Of a DNA stretch of 64,000 bases, positions 25,196 to 34,134 are shown one piece after another. Source of the DNA: Propionivibrio dicarboxylicus (GTDB lineage: Bacteria > Pseudomonadota > Gammaproteobacteria > Burkholderiales > Rhodocyclaceae); NCBI RefSeq assembly GCF_900099695.1, contig NZ_FNCY01000014.1, positions 60,455-124,454 of the forward strand, given 5' to 3'. The number at the start of each line of letters is the position of its first letter. Positions within the stretch are counted from its first letter, which is position 1. The position numbers and the translations under genes are program-made. The notes under the pieces are model-generated. The model saw only the letters and a program-made list of their open reading frames with translations, did not search any database and was not told the DNA's origin.

Positions 25196-26955
25196 AGTGC
25201 GGATGGTTAATGTTGCTGTTGGCGCTGGGTGCGCTGTTGTCCGGTTGTGCCGCGCCGCCGCGACAGCCGGGGGCGACATATGACCGGATAGGGAAGGAAC
25301 TCCAGGGCGCGATCGCTAGCAAACCGAAAACGGCGGAAGATGCGCTGAGTCAGGCGATGATGCCCCCGATGCAGTTGGAATTGCCGGTGACGGCGCAGAG
25401 CATCGAACCGCACTTCGATTTGGCGGTGAACAATGCACCCGCCGCGCAGGTGTTCATGGCGCTGGTGAGCGGTACGCGTTACAGCATGCTGGTCGGGCCG
25501 GAGGTCAGCGGCAATGTCACAGTGAATCTGAAAAGCGTGACCGTTCGCGAAGCATTGGAAACACTGCGCGAACTTTATGGCTACGAATTCAAGTTTCAGG
25601 GCACGCGCATTTACATCCAGCCGAATACCATTCAGACGCGGATTTTCCAAATCAACTATCTTTCGGGGCGCCGTCTTGGCCAATCTGATCTGCGTGTGAG
25701 TTCGAGTTCCATTTCGAATACGCCTGCAACGGGGGCGGGGGCAGCAGGAACGGCAGCGGCGGCAACTGGGTATGCGCCAACGACGACCGGCGCAACGGGT
25801 AATCAAGCCGGCATGCTTGGCAATGCGGTTGCACCGAGTAGTCGAATTACTACATCATCCGACAACGATTTCTGGAAAGAACTGAACCTTGGTCTGACCG
25901 CGATCGTTGGAAATGAGGGCGGGCGGGCGGTCATTATCACGCCTGCGTCCGGAGTTGTTTTGGTAAAAGGGTACCCGGCCGACCTGCGTGCCGTGGAAAA
26001 TTATCTGCGTGCAACCCAGGTCATTGTCGAACGGCAGGTGATGCTTGAGGCGAAAATTCTCGATGTGCAGTTGAATGACGAGTTTCAGTCGGGGGTCAAC
26101 TGGAGTGCTTTTGGAGGCAGTGGTAATCGTTATGCTTATGGCGCTGCTCAAGCCGGAACGACGCTTAATTCGACAACGAGCAGTAGCAGTTCGTCCGGGG
26201 TGAGTTCCAGTGTGGCGAGCGTTATTCCGGGGGCGGCCGGGATCGTCTCGGCGGCTTCAACCGGTGCCGGTTTGTATGGTCTGGCTTTCCAAAGCGCCAA
26301 TTTTGCCGCGCTACTGAACTTCCTTGAGAGCCAGGGCAGCGTGCAGGTGCTGTCCAGCCCGCGGATTGCCAGTATCAATAATCAAAAGGCTGTGTTGAAA
26401 GTTGGTTCCGATGAATTTTATGTGACCAACGTCAGCTCGACGACGACGACTTCCAGCACCAGTAACGTGACGACGCCGTCGATTACTTTGCAACCGTTTT
26501 TCTCCGGTATAGCACTTGATATTACGCCTCAGATCGATGAGGACAACAATATCATCCTGCATGTCCACCCCTCGATCAGTACTGTTTCCGAAAAGCAGAA
26601 AACCATTGATCTTGGTTCAATGGGGACGTTTACCTTGCCGTTGGCCAGTAGTTCGGTAAATGAAACCGATAGCATCGTTCGGGTCCAGGATGCCAACATA
26701 GTGGCGATTGGCGGGCTCATGAAGCAGGAGCAATCTTCTGGTGCTGCCGGATTGCCGGGAACGACAGGGTCAGCGGCCGGCGCGTTGTTCGGTACGCGCA
26801 GCAGCGTATTGAAGAAACGTGAGTTGGTGATCTTGATCAAGCCGACAATTATTCGGAACGACTCAAGCTGGAAAGATGATCTTTCTGAAACACAGGATCG
26901 GTTGCGACAGTTGGATCCTCGCTTGATGCGACAGCAGCAGCCGTTGATTCAGTGA
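25192..26955 (+). CDS. mshL: MshL, outer-membrane secretin of the MSHA pilus
   Basis: 587 residues with a lipoprotein signal (lipobox LLSG-C, Cys19). An N-terminal STN-like/N0 domain (about 80-145, VNLKSVTVREALETLRELYG) is followed by a low-complexity Ser/Thr/Ala linker and the secretin domain (from about 255: ERQVMLEAKILDVQLNDEFQ). The core includes GSVQVLSSPRIASINNQKA and the final KKRELVILIKPTII. It forms the pore through which the pilus exits. Its ATG overlaps the mshK stop (ATGA). Confidence 0.93.
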   Translation: MKCGWLMLLLALGALLSGCAAPPRQPGATYDRIGKELQGAIASKPKTAEDALSQAMMPPMQLELPVTAQSIEPHFDLAVNNAPAAQVFMALVSGTRYSMLVGPEVSGNVTVNLKSVTVREALETLRELYGYEFKFQGTRIYIQPNTIQTRIFQINYLSGRRLGQSDLRVSSSSISNTPATGAGAAGTAAAATGYAPTTTGATGNQAGMLGNAVAPSSRITTSSDNDFWKELNLGLTAIVGNEGGRAVIITPASGVVLVKGYPADLRAVENYLRATQVIVERQVMLEAKILDVQLNDEFQSGVNWSAFGGSGNRYAYGAAQAGTTLNSTTSSSSSSGVSSSVASVIPGAAGIVSAASTGAGLYGLAFQSANFAALLNFLESQGSVQVLSSPRIASINNQKAVLKVGSDEFYVTNVSSTTTTSSTSNVTTPSITLQPFFSGIALDITPQIDEDNNIILHVHPSISTVSEKQKTIDLGSMGTFTLPLASSSVNETDSIVRVQDANIVAIGGLMKQEQSSGAAGLPGTTGSAAGALFGTRSSVLKKRELVILIKPTIIRNDSSWKDDLSETQDRLRQLDPRLMRQQQPLIQ

Positions 26956-26971
26956 CGCGGGAGATGCGGCC

Positions 26972-27805
26972 TTGTATCTGAAACATTTCGGACTGAGCGA
27001 ACTGCCATTTCGCATCACGCCGGATACAAGCTTCGTCTTTGCGAATCGGCAACATCAGGAAGCGCTCAATACCTTGCTAATGGCTCTTCAGGAGGGCGAG
27101 GGCTTTATCAAGATTACAGGAGAGGTGGGGTCGGGCAAGACGCTCTTGTGTCGTCGCTTGTTGCAGTCGCTGGGGAACGAGTGGTCTACAGCCTATTTGC
27201 CCAATCCGAGCCTTGATCCGGATACCTTGTTCTTGGCGATTGCCGAGGAACTTGGCGTCAAGGATGCCGTTGGTTTGGATCACTTCCATCTGGTGCGCCG
27301 CATCAATCGGGCCTTGCTTGACGTGGCGAGAGCCAAAAAGCGGGTTGTCGTTTGTATTGACGAAGTTCAGGCGATGCCCTTGCCAACGCTGGAAGCCTTG
27401 CGTCTATTGTCGAATCTCGAAACCGAGAAACGCAAGCTCGTCCAGATTGTCTTGTTCGGCCAACCGGAATTGGACGAACGTCTGCGTCGTCCCGAAATTC
27501 GACAGCTCTTGCAGCGCATCACCTTCCATTGCCGCCTGCAGGGTGTTGAAAAGTTGGAAATCGGTAATTATGTGGAACATCGTCTGCGCGTTGGTGGGTA
27601 CCGCGGCGATGCGTTGTTTACGCCGGGTGCGTTGCGCGCGCTGTTTCGTGCGAGCAGCGGCATGCCGAGATTGATCAATATCCTGGCGCACAAGGCGATG
27701 CTCTCGGCATTTGGCGAGGGGGTCGGTCGTATCGACGTCAAACACATCCGATTGGCATCCAAGGATACAGAAGGTGCCAAGTCTTTACGCTGGTTTTGGT
27801 TTTAA
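26972..27805 (+). CDS. mshM: MshM, ExeA-like AAA ATPase
   Basis: 277 residues, AAA_22/ExeA family. YLKHFGLSELPFRITPDTSF is the family hallmark N-terminus. Walker A is GEVGSGKT (about 50-57), Walker B is VVVCIDEVQAM (about 124-134), and the sensor region is QIVLFGQPELDERL. The start is a TTG with GGGAG 8 bases upstream; the nearby ATG at 26964 is out of frame. ExeA-type ATPases help assemble secretins through the envelope, consistent with its position after mshL. Confidence 0.9.
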   Translation: MYLKHFGLSELPFRITPDTSFVFANRQHQEALNTLLMALQEGEGFIKITGEVGSGKTLLCRRLLQSLGNEWSTAYLPNPSLDPDTLFLAIAEELGVKDAVGLDHFHLVRRINRALLDVARAKKRVVVCIDEVQAMPLPTLEALRLLSNLETEKRKLVQIVLFGQPELDERLRRPEIRQLLQRITFHCRLQGVEKLEIGNYVEHRLRVGGYRGDALFTPGALRALFRASSGMPRLINILAHKAMLSAFGEGVGRIDVKHIRLASKDTEGAKSLRWFWF

Positions 27806-27808
27806 GCT

Positions 27809-28966
27809 GTGAGCCTACTTAACCGGATGCTTCAGGATCTTGACGCGCGGCATGTGGCCTCGCGTCCAACTGTTGACCTGCACGACGACGTTCGGCCTTT
27901 GCCCGTCGTTTCTGTCGTGCCTTGGCGCAAGTTTCTTATAGCCGGCGGGGGCGTGGTCCTTGCTGTGCTTGGCGCACTGTATTTTTCTTTGACGAGCGTT
28001 GGCGAAAAACCTGCGCCTGTCGGCGTTGCGGTCGTCCCCACGTCAAATGCAGTCGCTGTTGAGGACAAGGTTCAGGACAAGGTTCAGGACAAGGTTCAGG
28101 ACAAGGTTCAGGACAAGGTTCAGGACAAGGTTCAGGACAAGGTTCACGTTGCAGGGCAAGGGATAGCAGTTCCTTCGCCGAAAGCAGTCGCTGCAGCACC
28201 TCGTGTCGTCGAGGCCTTGCCAGTTGCTGCAGCCAAAAAACGGGCAGGCAATGACGTGGCTGGTGCCAGCAATGCCTTGCCTGCCGCGATGGGGAGCAAG
28301 CCGCAGGACGGGGGGAAAGCTCAGCAGAAAGAAGCCGTGCCCACGATGGGCCGCTTTGCAGACAGTGGTTCGTTAGCTATCGAAAAAACCGATGCCGTGG
28401 GAACGCCGCGTGAACGCGCTGAGAGTGAGTATCGGAAAGCGTTGGCCGCTGTTAATCAAGGGCGCATAGGGGATGCGGTTTCCGGTTTGCGCGCGTCCTT
28501 GCGTCAGGATGTCGTGCATGTTGCGGCGCGGCAACTGTTGGTGAAGTTGCTGCTGGAAGCGCAACAGCGGGATGATGCCATGGCGATCCTGCACGAAGGC
28601 GTCAAAGTCTTGCCCGCTCAGAGCAATTGGGCTATGACGTTGGCGCGTATGCAGGTCGAGCGAGGCGATTTACCCGCTGCCGCTCAGACCTTGGAGCATT
28701 CGATGTCGGCGGGGGCTGCCAGTGCCGACTACCAGGGATTTTCCGGACATGTGCTATATCGTCTCGGACGTCACCGTGAAGCTGCCGATCACTATGCGAT
28801 CGCTACTCGCATTGCCCCGGCGGATGGGCGTTGGTGGTTGGGGCTGGGACTTGCCTATGATGCCGAGGGGCGTTCCAACGAGGCGCGTCAAGCTCTGCAG
28901 CAAGCGAAGGCATGCGGTAATCTGGGGCCCGAACTGACGGCAGTCGTGGAGCAGCGCTTGCGTTGA
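27809..28966 (+). CDS. mshN: MshN-like TPR membrane protein with DKVQ repeats
   Basis: 385 residues from a GTG. The start SLLNRMLQDLDARH is the MshN signature, a membrane helix lies about residues 44-62, then a periplasmic linker with six DKVQ units plus one DKVH (residues 86-113), and C-terminal TPR repeats (about 205-385). Three bases separate it from mshM. The linker repeat is an exact 12-bp tandem array and so may vary in number between strains. It probably scaffolds the assembly complex. Confidence 0.87.
   Translation: MSLLNRMLQDLDARHVASRPTVDLHDDVRPLPVVSVVPWRKFLIAGGGVVLAVLGALYFSLTSVGEKPAPVGVAVVPTSNAVAVEDKVQDKVQDKVQDKVQDKVQDKVQDKVHVAGQGIAVPSPKAVAAAPRVVEALPVAAAKKRAGNDVAGASNALPAAMGSKPQDGGKAQQKEAVPTMGRFADSGSLAIEKTDAVGTPRERAESEYRKALAAVNQGRIGDAVSGLRASLRQDVVHVAARQLLVKLLLEAQQRDDAMAILHEGVKVLPAQSNWAMTLARMQVERGDLPAAAQTLEHSMSAGAASADYQGFSGHVLYRLGRHREAADHYAIATRIAPADGRWWLGLGLAYDAEGRSNEARQALQQAKACGNLGPELTAVVEQRLR
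28064..28147 (+). repeat. 12-bp tandem repeat (7 copies) in mshN
   Basis: GACAAGGTTCAG occurs six times without a mismatch, then once with a final C. Each unit adds four residues (DKVQ) in frame. Perfect identity indicates recent expansion. Confidence 0.97.
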
Positions 28967-29490
28967 CTGGTTGGTTGGACGATCACCGCTTTGCGGTGTT
29001 TGTTGCACGAGTTGAACTCAGTGCTTAACCAACTGACTTTCGGGAACGTACTGACTAGCGTGGCGAGCGTTTCTTGTGCGGTTGGAATATACCCTGGGTG
29101 CGTGGCAACCGCGCGCCGAAGTGCCAAAACTGCTTCTTCTTTCTTGTTGTCGAGAGCTAACAGCCAGACAAGCTTAAATACGACAGTGTCAGCAGGAGAA
29201 AACTGGGTGGCCATGCGGCGGACTGTGATTTTGTCCTGGAGAAAATCGCGATCAATGTTAAGTAGGATTGCATAAGTCAGCGGCATGTAATCGAATAATA
29301 GAGACTCTCGATGCATGCGCGACAATTCACGGACCCGTTTCGATACCGGTATATGCGTCTTTGTTCCCGAGACTAGGCCTGCGTACATTGCCTTTGTGGG
29401 TTGTCGCTAGTCGAAAAATAACGAGTGCAGCGTAGCGACACCCAGCGCTAGGATTGAGCCGATAGTCAGTTGACCTAAGGCATGCAGGGG
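28888..29490 (-). pseudogene. decayed pglL-like O-oligosaccharyltransferase, C-terminal remnant
   Basis: The minus strand encodes the C-terminal part of a PglL/Wzy_C_2-type protein. One frame shows a hydrophobic run (LGQLTIGSILALGVATLHSL, about 29420-29480), an in-frame TAG at 29407-29409, then SLLFDYMPLTYAILLNIDRD, VVFKLVWLLALDNKKEEAVL and HPGYIP. This resembles the last membrane helix and the TPR-like tail of bacterial O-OTases. The catalytic Wzy_C region is missing upstream. The 3' end of the frame runs 79 bases into mshN on the opposite strand. Together these indicate a degraded gene. The family call rests on motif resemblance only. Confidence 0.6.
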
Positions 29491-30032
29491 GCAATTCCAG
29501 AACTAAGTGCCATTATCGCAGAACAGATCGGCGCTGCTTTCAGGGGGCAGGATAGTTGGCGAAGTCTCTTTCTCAATGGCAATTGACAGTATTGCGATAT
29601 GTAATGGGCATCGATTTGATGAGTCGATTGTTCTCACTTGGAATGCTGGTATGTTTCCTGGTCTATTCTTAATGGGGTTGTTTCTGTGCATCAACTCAGT
29701 ATCTTTGTGATGCAATCAAGGGTTTTTTTCGGGCTTTCAGGCGTCATGATGATCTTGTTGTGGCTTCGTTGAATGCTGTTGGTGTCATTCTTAAATGGAA
29801 TAAAGTCGTGAATAGGTTTCGCTTGTGAGTGAGATGGCTGTGGTGCAAAAATGAATCCAATCAAGGGGCGCTGGCGGTTGGCCGTCAAAAAGTCATCGCC
29901 GCGTCCGTTGAGTCTGATGATCGTTGAATAATTATTACTATTCCCGGCAACACGCTTTCTGGTTGAATGGGATCGTTTCGATGCCGATAGTGTCATCCGG
30001 ATGCGGTTCGAGGGATTTCAGGAGAGTTTGCA
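29491..30032. other. AT-richer gap before gdhA
   Basis: No coding feature I can support on either strand. Lower G+C than the flanks suggests relic DNA from the same decayed insertion as the pglL remnant. The last bases hold the gdhA ribosome binding site (CAGGAGAG, 30019-30026). Confidence 0.5.
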
Positions 30033-31370
30033 ATGTCGTACGTCACTAGCGTTCTGGAATCGATCAGCAATACTGATCCTCATCAACCCGAGTTTCTCCA
30101 GGCTGTCAGGGAAGTGCTTGAGTCCCTCGAGCCTTGCATCGACAAGCATCCCGAGTACAAGCGTGCACGCGTCCTTGAGCGCATCGTGGAACCGGAGCGC
30201 GTCATCATGTTCCGTGTGCCATGGGTGGATGACAAGGGCGATGTCCAGGTTAATCGCGGCTATCGGGTCGAGTTCAACAGCGCGATTGGCCCGTACAAAG
30301 GGGGGCTGCGCTTCCACCCGAGCGTCAATCTGTCGATCCTCAAGTTCCTCGGGTTCGAACAGGTGTTCAAGAATTCGCTGACCACTTTGCCGATGGGCGG
30401 AGGCAAGGGCGGTTCGAATTTCGATCCGAAGGGCAAGAGCGATCAGGAAGTCATGCGCTTCTGCCAGTCGTTCATGAGCGAACTGTATCGCCATATCGGC
30501 GCGCGTACCGACGTGCCGGCCGGCGATATCGGTGTCGGCGGTCGTGAAATCGGTTTCATGTTCGGTCAGTACAAGCGCTTGGCCAATGAATTTACGCCTG
30601 TATTGACGGGCAAGGGACGCAACTGGGGCGGTTCGCTGATTCGCCCGGAAGCGACGGGCTATGGCGCCGTCTATTTTGCCGAGGAAATGCTCAAGACGCG
30701 CAAGGATAGCGTGCGTGGCAAGGTGTGCTGTGTCTCCGGTTCGGGTAACGTCGCCCAGTTTACGACCGAAAAACTGAACCAGCTCGGTGCCAAGGTGGTG
30801 ACACTGTCGGATTCCGAAGGAACGATTCATGATCCGAAGGGCATCGATCCGGACAAGCTTGCATTCATCATGGAACTCAAGAACGTTCGTCGCGGGCGGA
30901 TCAAGGAGTATGCCGAGCGCTACGACTGCCTCTATCTTCCGGGGCAGCGGCCGTGGAGCATTCCCTGCGATGCAGCCTTCCCGTGCGCCACGCAGAACGA
31001 ACTCGACGCCAACGATGCAGATACGCTGCTCAAGAATGGCTGCTTCGTGATTTCCGAAGGGGCGAATATGCCGTCCACTCCGGATGCGGTGGAGAAGTTC
31101 CTCAAGGCAGAAGTTCTTTATGGCCCAGGCAAGGCAGCCAATGCCGGCGGCGTGGCGACGTCGGGCCTGGAAATGAGCCAGAACTACATGGCTTTGTCAT
31201 GGACGCGCGAAGAGGTCGACGCCAAGTTGCACGGCATCATGCAGTCGATTCACGAAACGGCACGCAAGGCCGCGCAGGATTACGGCTTTGCTGGGAACTA
31301 TGTGATTGGCGCGAATATCGCCGGTTTCCGCAAGGTCGCTAACGCGATGCTTGACCAAGGGGTGGTCTGA
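30033..31370 (+). CDS. gdhA: NADP-type glutamate dehydrogenase
   Basis: 445 residues, the standard length of the hexameric bacterial enzyme that converts 2-oxoglutarate and ammonia to glutamate. Visible motifs: GPYKGGLRFHPSVNLSILKF, the catalytic-lysine region PMGGGKGGSNFDPKG (about 122-136), the DIGVGGREIG loop and the Rossmann GSGNVAQ. A strong GGAG lies 6 bases upstream of the ATG. Single gene with its own terminator at 31391-31419. NADP specificity is inferred from similarity to E. coli-type GdhA. Confidence 0.97.
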   Translation: MSYVTSVLESISNTDPHQPEFLQAVREVLESLEPCIDKHPEYKRARVLERIVEPERVIMFRVPWVDDKGDVQVNRGYRVEFNSAIGPYKGGLRFHPSVNLSILKFLGFEQVFKNSLTTLPMGGGKGGSNFDPKGKSDQEVMRFCQSFMSELYRHIGARTDVPAGDIGVGGREIGFMFGQYKRLANEFTPVLTGKGRNWGGSLIRPEATGYGAVYFAEEMLKTRKDSVRGKVCCVSGSGNVAQFTTEKLNQLGAKVVTLSDSEGTIHDPKGIDPDKLAFIMELKNVRRGRIKEYAERYDCLYLPGQRPWSIPCDAAFPCATQNELDANDADTLLKNGCFVISEGANMPSTPDAVEKFLKAEVLYGPGKAANAGGVATSGLEMSQNYMALSWTREEVDAKLHGIMQSIHETARKAAQDYGFAGNYVIGANIAGFRKVANAMLDQGVV

Positions 31371-31390
31371 TCATCCCGGTTGATGTTGCC

Positions 31391-31419
31391 AAAAGCCCGC
31401 CAATACGGCGGGCTTTTTT
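31391..31419 (+). terminator. intrinsic terminator after gdhA
   Basis: GCCCGCC (31395-31401), loop AATAC, GGCGGGC (31407-31413), then six T. The four A on the left arm also make it work for the convergent gene at 31441-34044. Confidence 0.93.
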
Positions 31420-31440
31420 GTGCCTGCTTGAATGTAGGCG

Positions 31441-34044
31441 CTAGTGCCGATAGAGGACCGCGCGTTGGCCGGGAGAGTCGGCGTGCAGAATCAGCTTGTC
31501 TTCGGTCGATAGTGCATTGGCATTGACAACCTGAATGACCGAACTCCATTCGGTGCTGTCTGGGACGAGTTCTGTCAGGCAATTACGCTCGGCAAGTAGC
31601 AAGCTTGGGTCGAAACGGTTGCCCTGCCGGGAACCGAAATAGGCCATGTAGAGAATATTCATCTCGACCATTTCGTTGAAGAAATGGGTGCCGAGGGAGA
31701 GGTCCGGGACGAGTCCCTCGTGCATCGAGTCGAGTTCGCAGAAAACCGATGCGGTGTTGATTTCGGCGAAGGACACCGGAATGCCCAGCGATGCCGTTCC
31801 GGTTCCCCAGCGTCCCGGACCGATCAGCATGATCTGTTTGCCAGTGGCGAGTTCCGGGTGCTGACAAATTTGCCCGATCAGTCGCGCGACATGATACCGA
31901 TCGCGTTCTCCGAGCTTGCCGTAGGCTGAGGGAACGACATAGACGAGCCAGTCAAGTTTGATCGCGCGGCTGTGACCGACGACGCCACCGTTGGCGTTGA
32001 GCAAGATCTGGTCGTCGCCAATTTCCGGTAATGCTGCCAGTGCGGCGTCATCGGCCTTGACCTGAAGCGGGCGACACTGCAGGAGATTGATCCGGTAACT
32101 GCCATCTGGCTGAAAGTTGGCAGTGAATTCGATGTCAATTTCGGTCTTGTACGCGTCCCGCAGAGCGCCGAGGATTTGGCGAATGTCGTGGTTGAAGTAG
32201 GTGTTCGTGAGCAGATTGTCAAAGGTCAGAATCCAGCAGTTACCGGCTGCAACACCGCGTTCTTCGTAATAACGTTCCAGTTGTCTGTCCTTGACGGCGA
32301 AGGTGTCGATCGGGATGTCGTCGCAAAACGGATAGACATCGAGAAAGTGAGCGTTATCGAAGCGGTTCGTCGCCAGGTCAAGGAGATCGAGGCGGCGCTG
32401 CGTGTAGCGCCGAACTTCGTCGAAGCTGGCCTCGGGCCGAAGTTCCGGCGCATTGAGCGCAACAACCCGCGTGTAATCATCATCGGCCCGGTCGACGGCG
32501 CGCGTGCCGAGGCCGAAAACGATACGCATGACGCCGGCATTGGGGTCGATGCGTTGGTTCCAGGTGTAGGAGTTATAGGAGAATGCCACCCCGGCCATTT
32601 GCGGGAAGAAGTAGCGCCCGTGGGGCGCGCCGGAAACGCGCTGGACGAGCAGCGCCATTTGTTCGTCCTTGTCGAGAACGCCGCGCTTCCGGCGATAACT
32701 CAGTGCTTCGGCACTCATGGTGCTTGCATAGATGACGCGGACAGCGCTGAGAAATTCGGTGAGGCGGTCGGTCAGCGTTCCCTGGCTCGCGCAGAATACG
32801 CTTTCATATTTGCCGGCGAAGGCGTTGCCGAAGTTATCTTCGAGCAGACTGCTGGAGCGCACGATGATCGGCGACTGTCCGAAGTACTTCAGCATATCCT
32901 TGAAGCGTTCGACGAGTGTCGGCGGGAACTCTCCGGTCAGGATTTTTTCGCGCGTGCGATCGGCGCCATCGAGAATGTCATCGCCCCGCGTTTGCTCCAT
33001 GCGATCCCACCAGCAGTCGTTTTCGATCAGGTAGGTGTAAAAGACGTCGGAGCCGATGTAAAACGAGTCGTGTGGTTCCAGCAGTTCCCAAGTGGCTGGC
33101 AGGCGCTTGCGCAGGATTGCTCTTGCCAGCAACATGCCAAGCGATTTGCCGCCGATCTGGCCTGAGCCAATCATGCGCTTCCATATCTGGATCAAATCGC
33201 CGAGGCTGAAGTACTTGCGAAAGAGCGCCTGAATCCTTTCTTCGCCTGAGATGGCCAGGCTGACGAGCTGATCGAGCATCACCGCCGCCTGTTCGACAGT
33301 GACGCTGCCGCGCCGCTGCGCGACCAGCATTTCCTCGGCGCGCATGAAGTGCTTGTCCCAGTCGCCGATCAACCGATAGCTGGCCGACGGCAAGCCTGGC
33401 CAGGAATGAGAATTGAGCACCTCGGTGATGTGGCCGCTTTCCTTGACCGGTGTGAAATGCTCGCCACGCCATTCATGCAACAGGAACAGGGTCGGGGAGA
33501 AGCGTTCTGAGACTTTCTGAGGCTGAATGTAGAGGCAGTCGCGCGCCCGGTGAATGTCGAGCAGAATCTGCGTCGTTTCGTTGATTGGTTGGGTCGCGTG
33601 GTAGCAATGATGATCACGCAGCACCGGGTAGTACGCAACCGAGTCCATTGCGTGCAGCAGATTTGCGGTCAGCTTGAAGAAATTGCCGACCATGCGGTCC
33701 GAGAAGCAGCCGGCATTGAGATCGGAAAGGAAATCGAAGAAATAGAGCCGTCCTTTTCCTGCTTCATAAATACGGGTGTGAATTTGCGTCATGAAACGCT
33801 CGAATCCCTGGCTGGGGTCGAGCACATCGACTTGAAGATTCGGCGCGCTTGAGATCGGCGGCCGATGTTGCGCAAATCTGAAATAGGTGATGCGTTCGGA
33901 ATGGATAGCGGCGTGGTAGATGAGCGCGTCGATAAAAGGAATGAAGTCGCGGGTCTCATCGACTTGCCAGACGATATTGTCGCCGGGGCGAATTCCTTGC
34001 AGAACCTGGTCGAGTCCAGGAAGCCCGGTGCTGAAATCAGACAT
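31441..34044 (-). CDS. degenerate KaiC-like domain fused to a PEP/pyruvate-binding (PPDK N-terminal) domain
   Basis: 867 residues. The first 230 resemble a KaiC/RecA domain (FSTGLPGLDQVLQGIRPGDN), but the Walker A glycine-lysine motif is replaced by WQVDETRD, so ATP binding there is unlikely. From about residue 290 the PPDK/PEP-synthase ATP-grasp region is clear: QIGGKSLGMLLARAILRKRL, SPIIVRSSSLLEDNFGNAFA, GKYESVF and LLQCRPLQVK. The phosphohistidine swivel and the PEP/pyruvate TIM barrel of full PPDK are absent. A signalling or phosphotransfer role is possible, but no partner is apparent nearby. Convergent with gdhA. Confidence 0.85.
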   Translation of the reverse strand: MSDFSTGLPGLDQVLQGIRPGDNIVWQVDETRDFIPFIDALIYHAAIHSERITYFRFAQHRPPISSAPNLQVDVLDPSQGFERFMTQIHTRIYEAGKGRLYFFDFLSDLNAGCFSDRMVGNFFKLTANLLHAMDSVAYYPVLRDHHCYHATQPINETTQILLDIHRARDCLYIQPQKVSERFSPTLFLLHEWRGEHFTPVKESGHITEVLNSHSWPGLPSASYRLIGDWDKHFMRAEEMLVAQRRGSVTVEQAAVMLDQLVSLAISGEERIQALFRKYFSLGDLIQIWKRMIGSGQIGGKSLGMLLARAILRKRLPATWELLEPHDSFYIGSDVFYTYLIENDCWWDRMEQTRGDDILDGADRTREKILTGEFPPTLVERFKDMLKYFGQSPIIVRSSSLLEDNFGNAFAGKYESVFCASQGTLTDRLTEFLSAVRVIYASTMSAEALSYRRKRGVLDKDEQMALLVQRVSGAPHGRYFFPQMAGVAFSYNSYTWNQRIDPNAGVMRIVFGLGTRAVDRADDDYTRVVALNAPELRPEASFDEVRRYTQRRLDLLDLATNRFDNAHFLDVYPFCDDIPIDTFAVKDRQLERYYEERGVAAGNCWILTFDNLLTNTYFNHDIRQILGALRDAYKTEIDIEFTANFQPDGSYRINLLQCRPLQVKADDAALAALPEIGDDQILLNANGGVVGHSRAIKLDWLVYVVPSAYGKLGERDRYHVARLIGQICQHPELATGKQIMLIGPGRWGTGTASLGIPVSFAEINTASVFCELDSMHEGLVPDLSLGTHFFNEMVEMNILYMAYFGSRQGNRFDPSLLLAERNCLTELVPDSTEWSSVIQVVNANALSTEDKLILHADSPGQRAVLYRH

Positions 34045-34134
34045 GAACGACTCCTGTGCTGAATCGATGGTTGAGTGTAGCAGTCTTTATCTTCGGTGGC
34101 GGCGGATAGAGGAAATGTCGTCGTATTCCTGAGC

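Noticed and set aside
28064..28147. CRISPR-like array
   Set aside because: Units are directly adjacent without spacers and lie in frame inside mshN: a coding tandem repeat.
30018..30830. 270-codon frame antisense to gdhA
   Set aside because: Fully inside conserved gdhA; no supporting feature.
32176..33165. 329-codon frame antisense to the PPDK-domain gene
   Set aside because: Shadow frame in a high G+C gene; no ribosome binding site or family motif.
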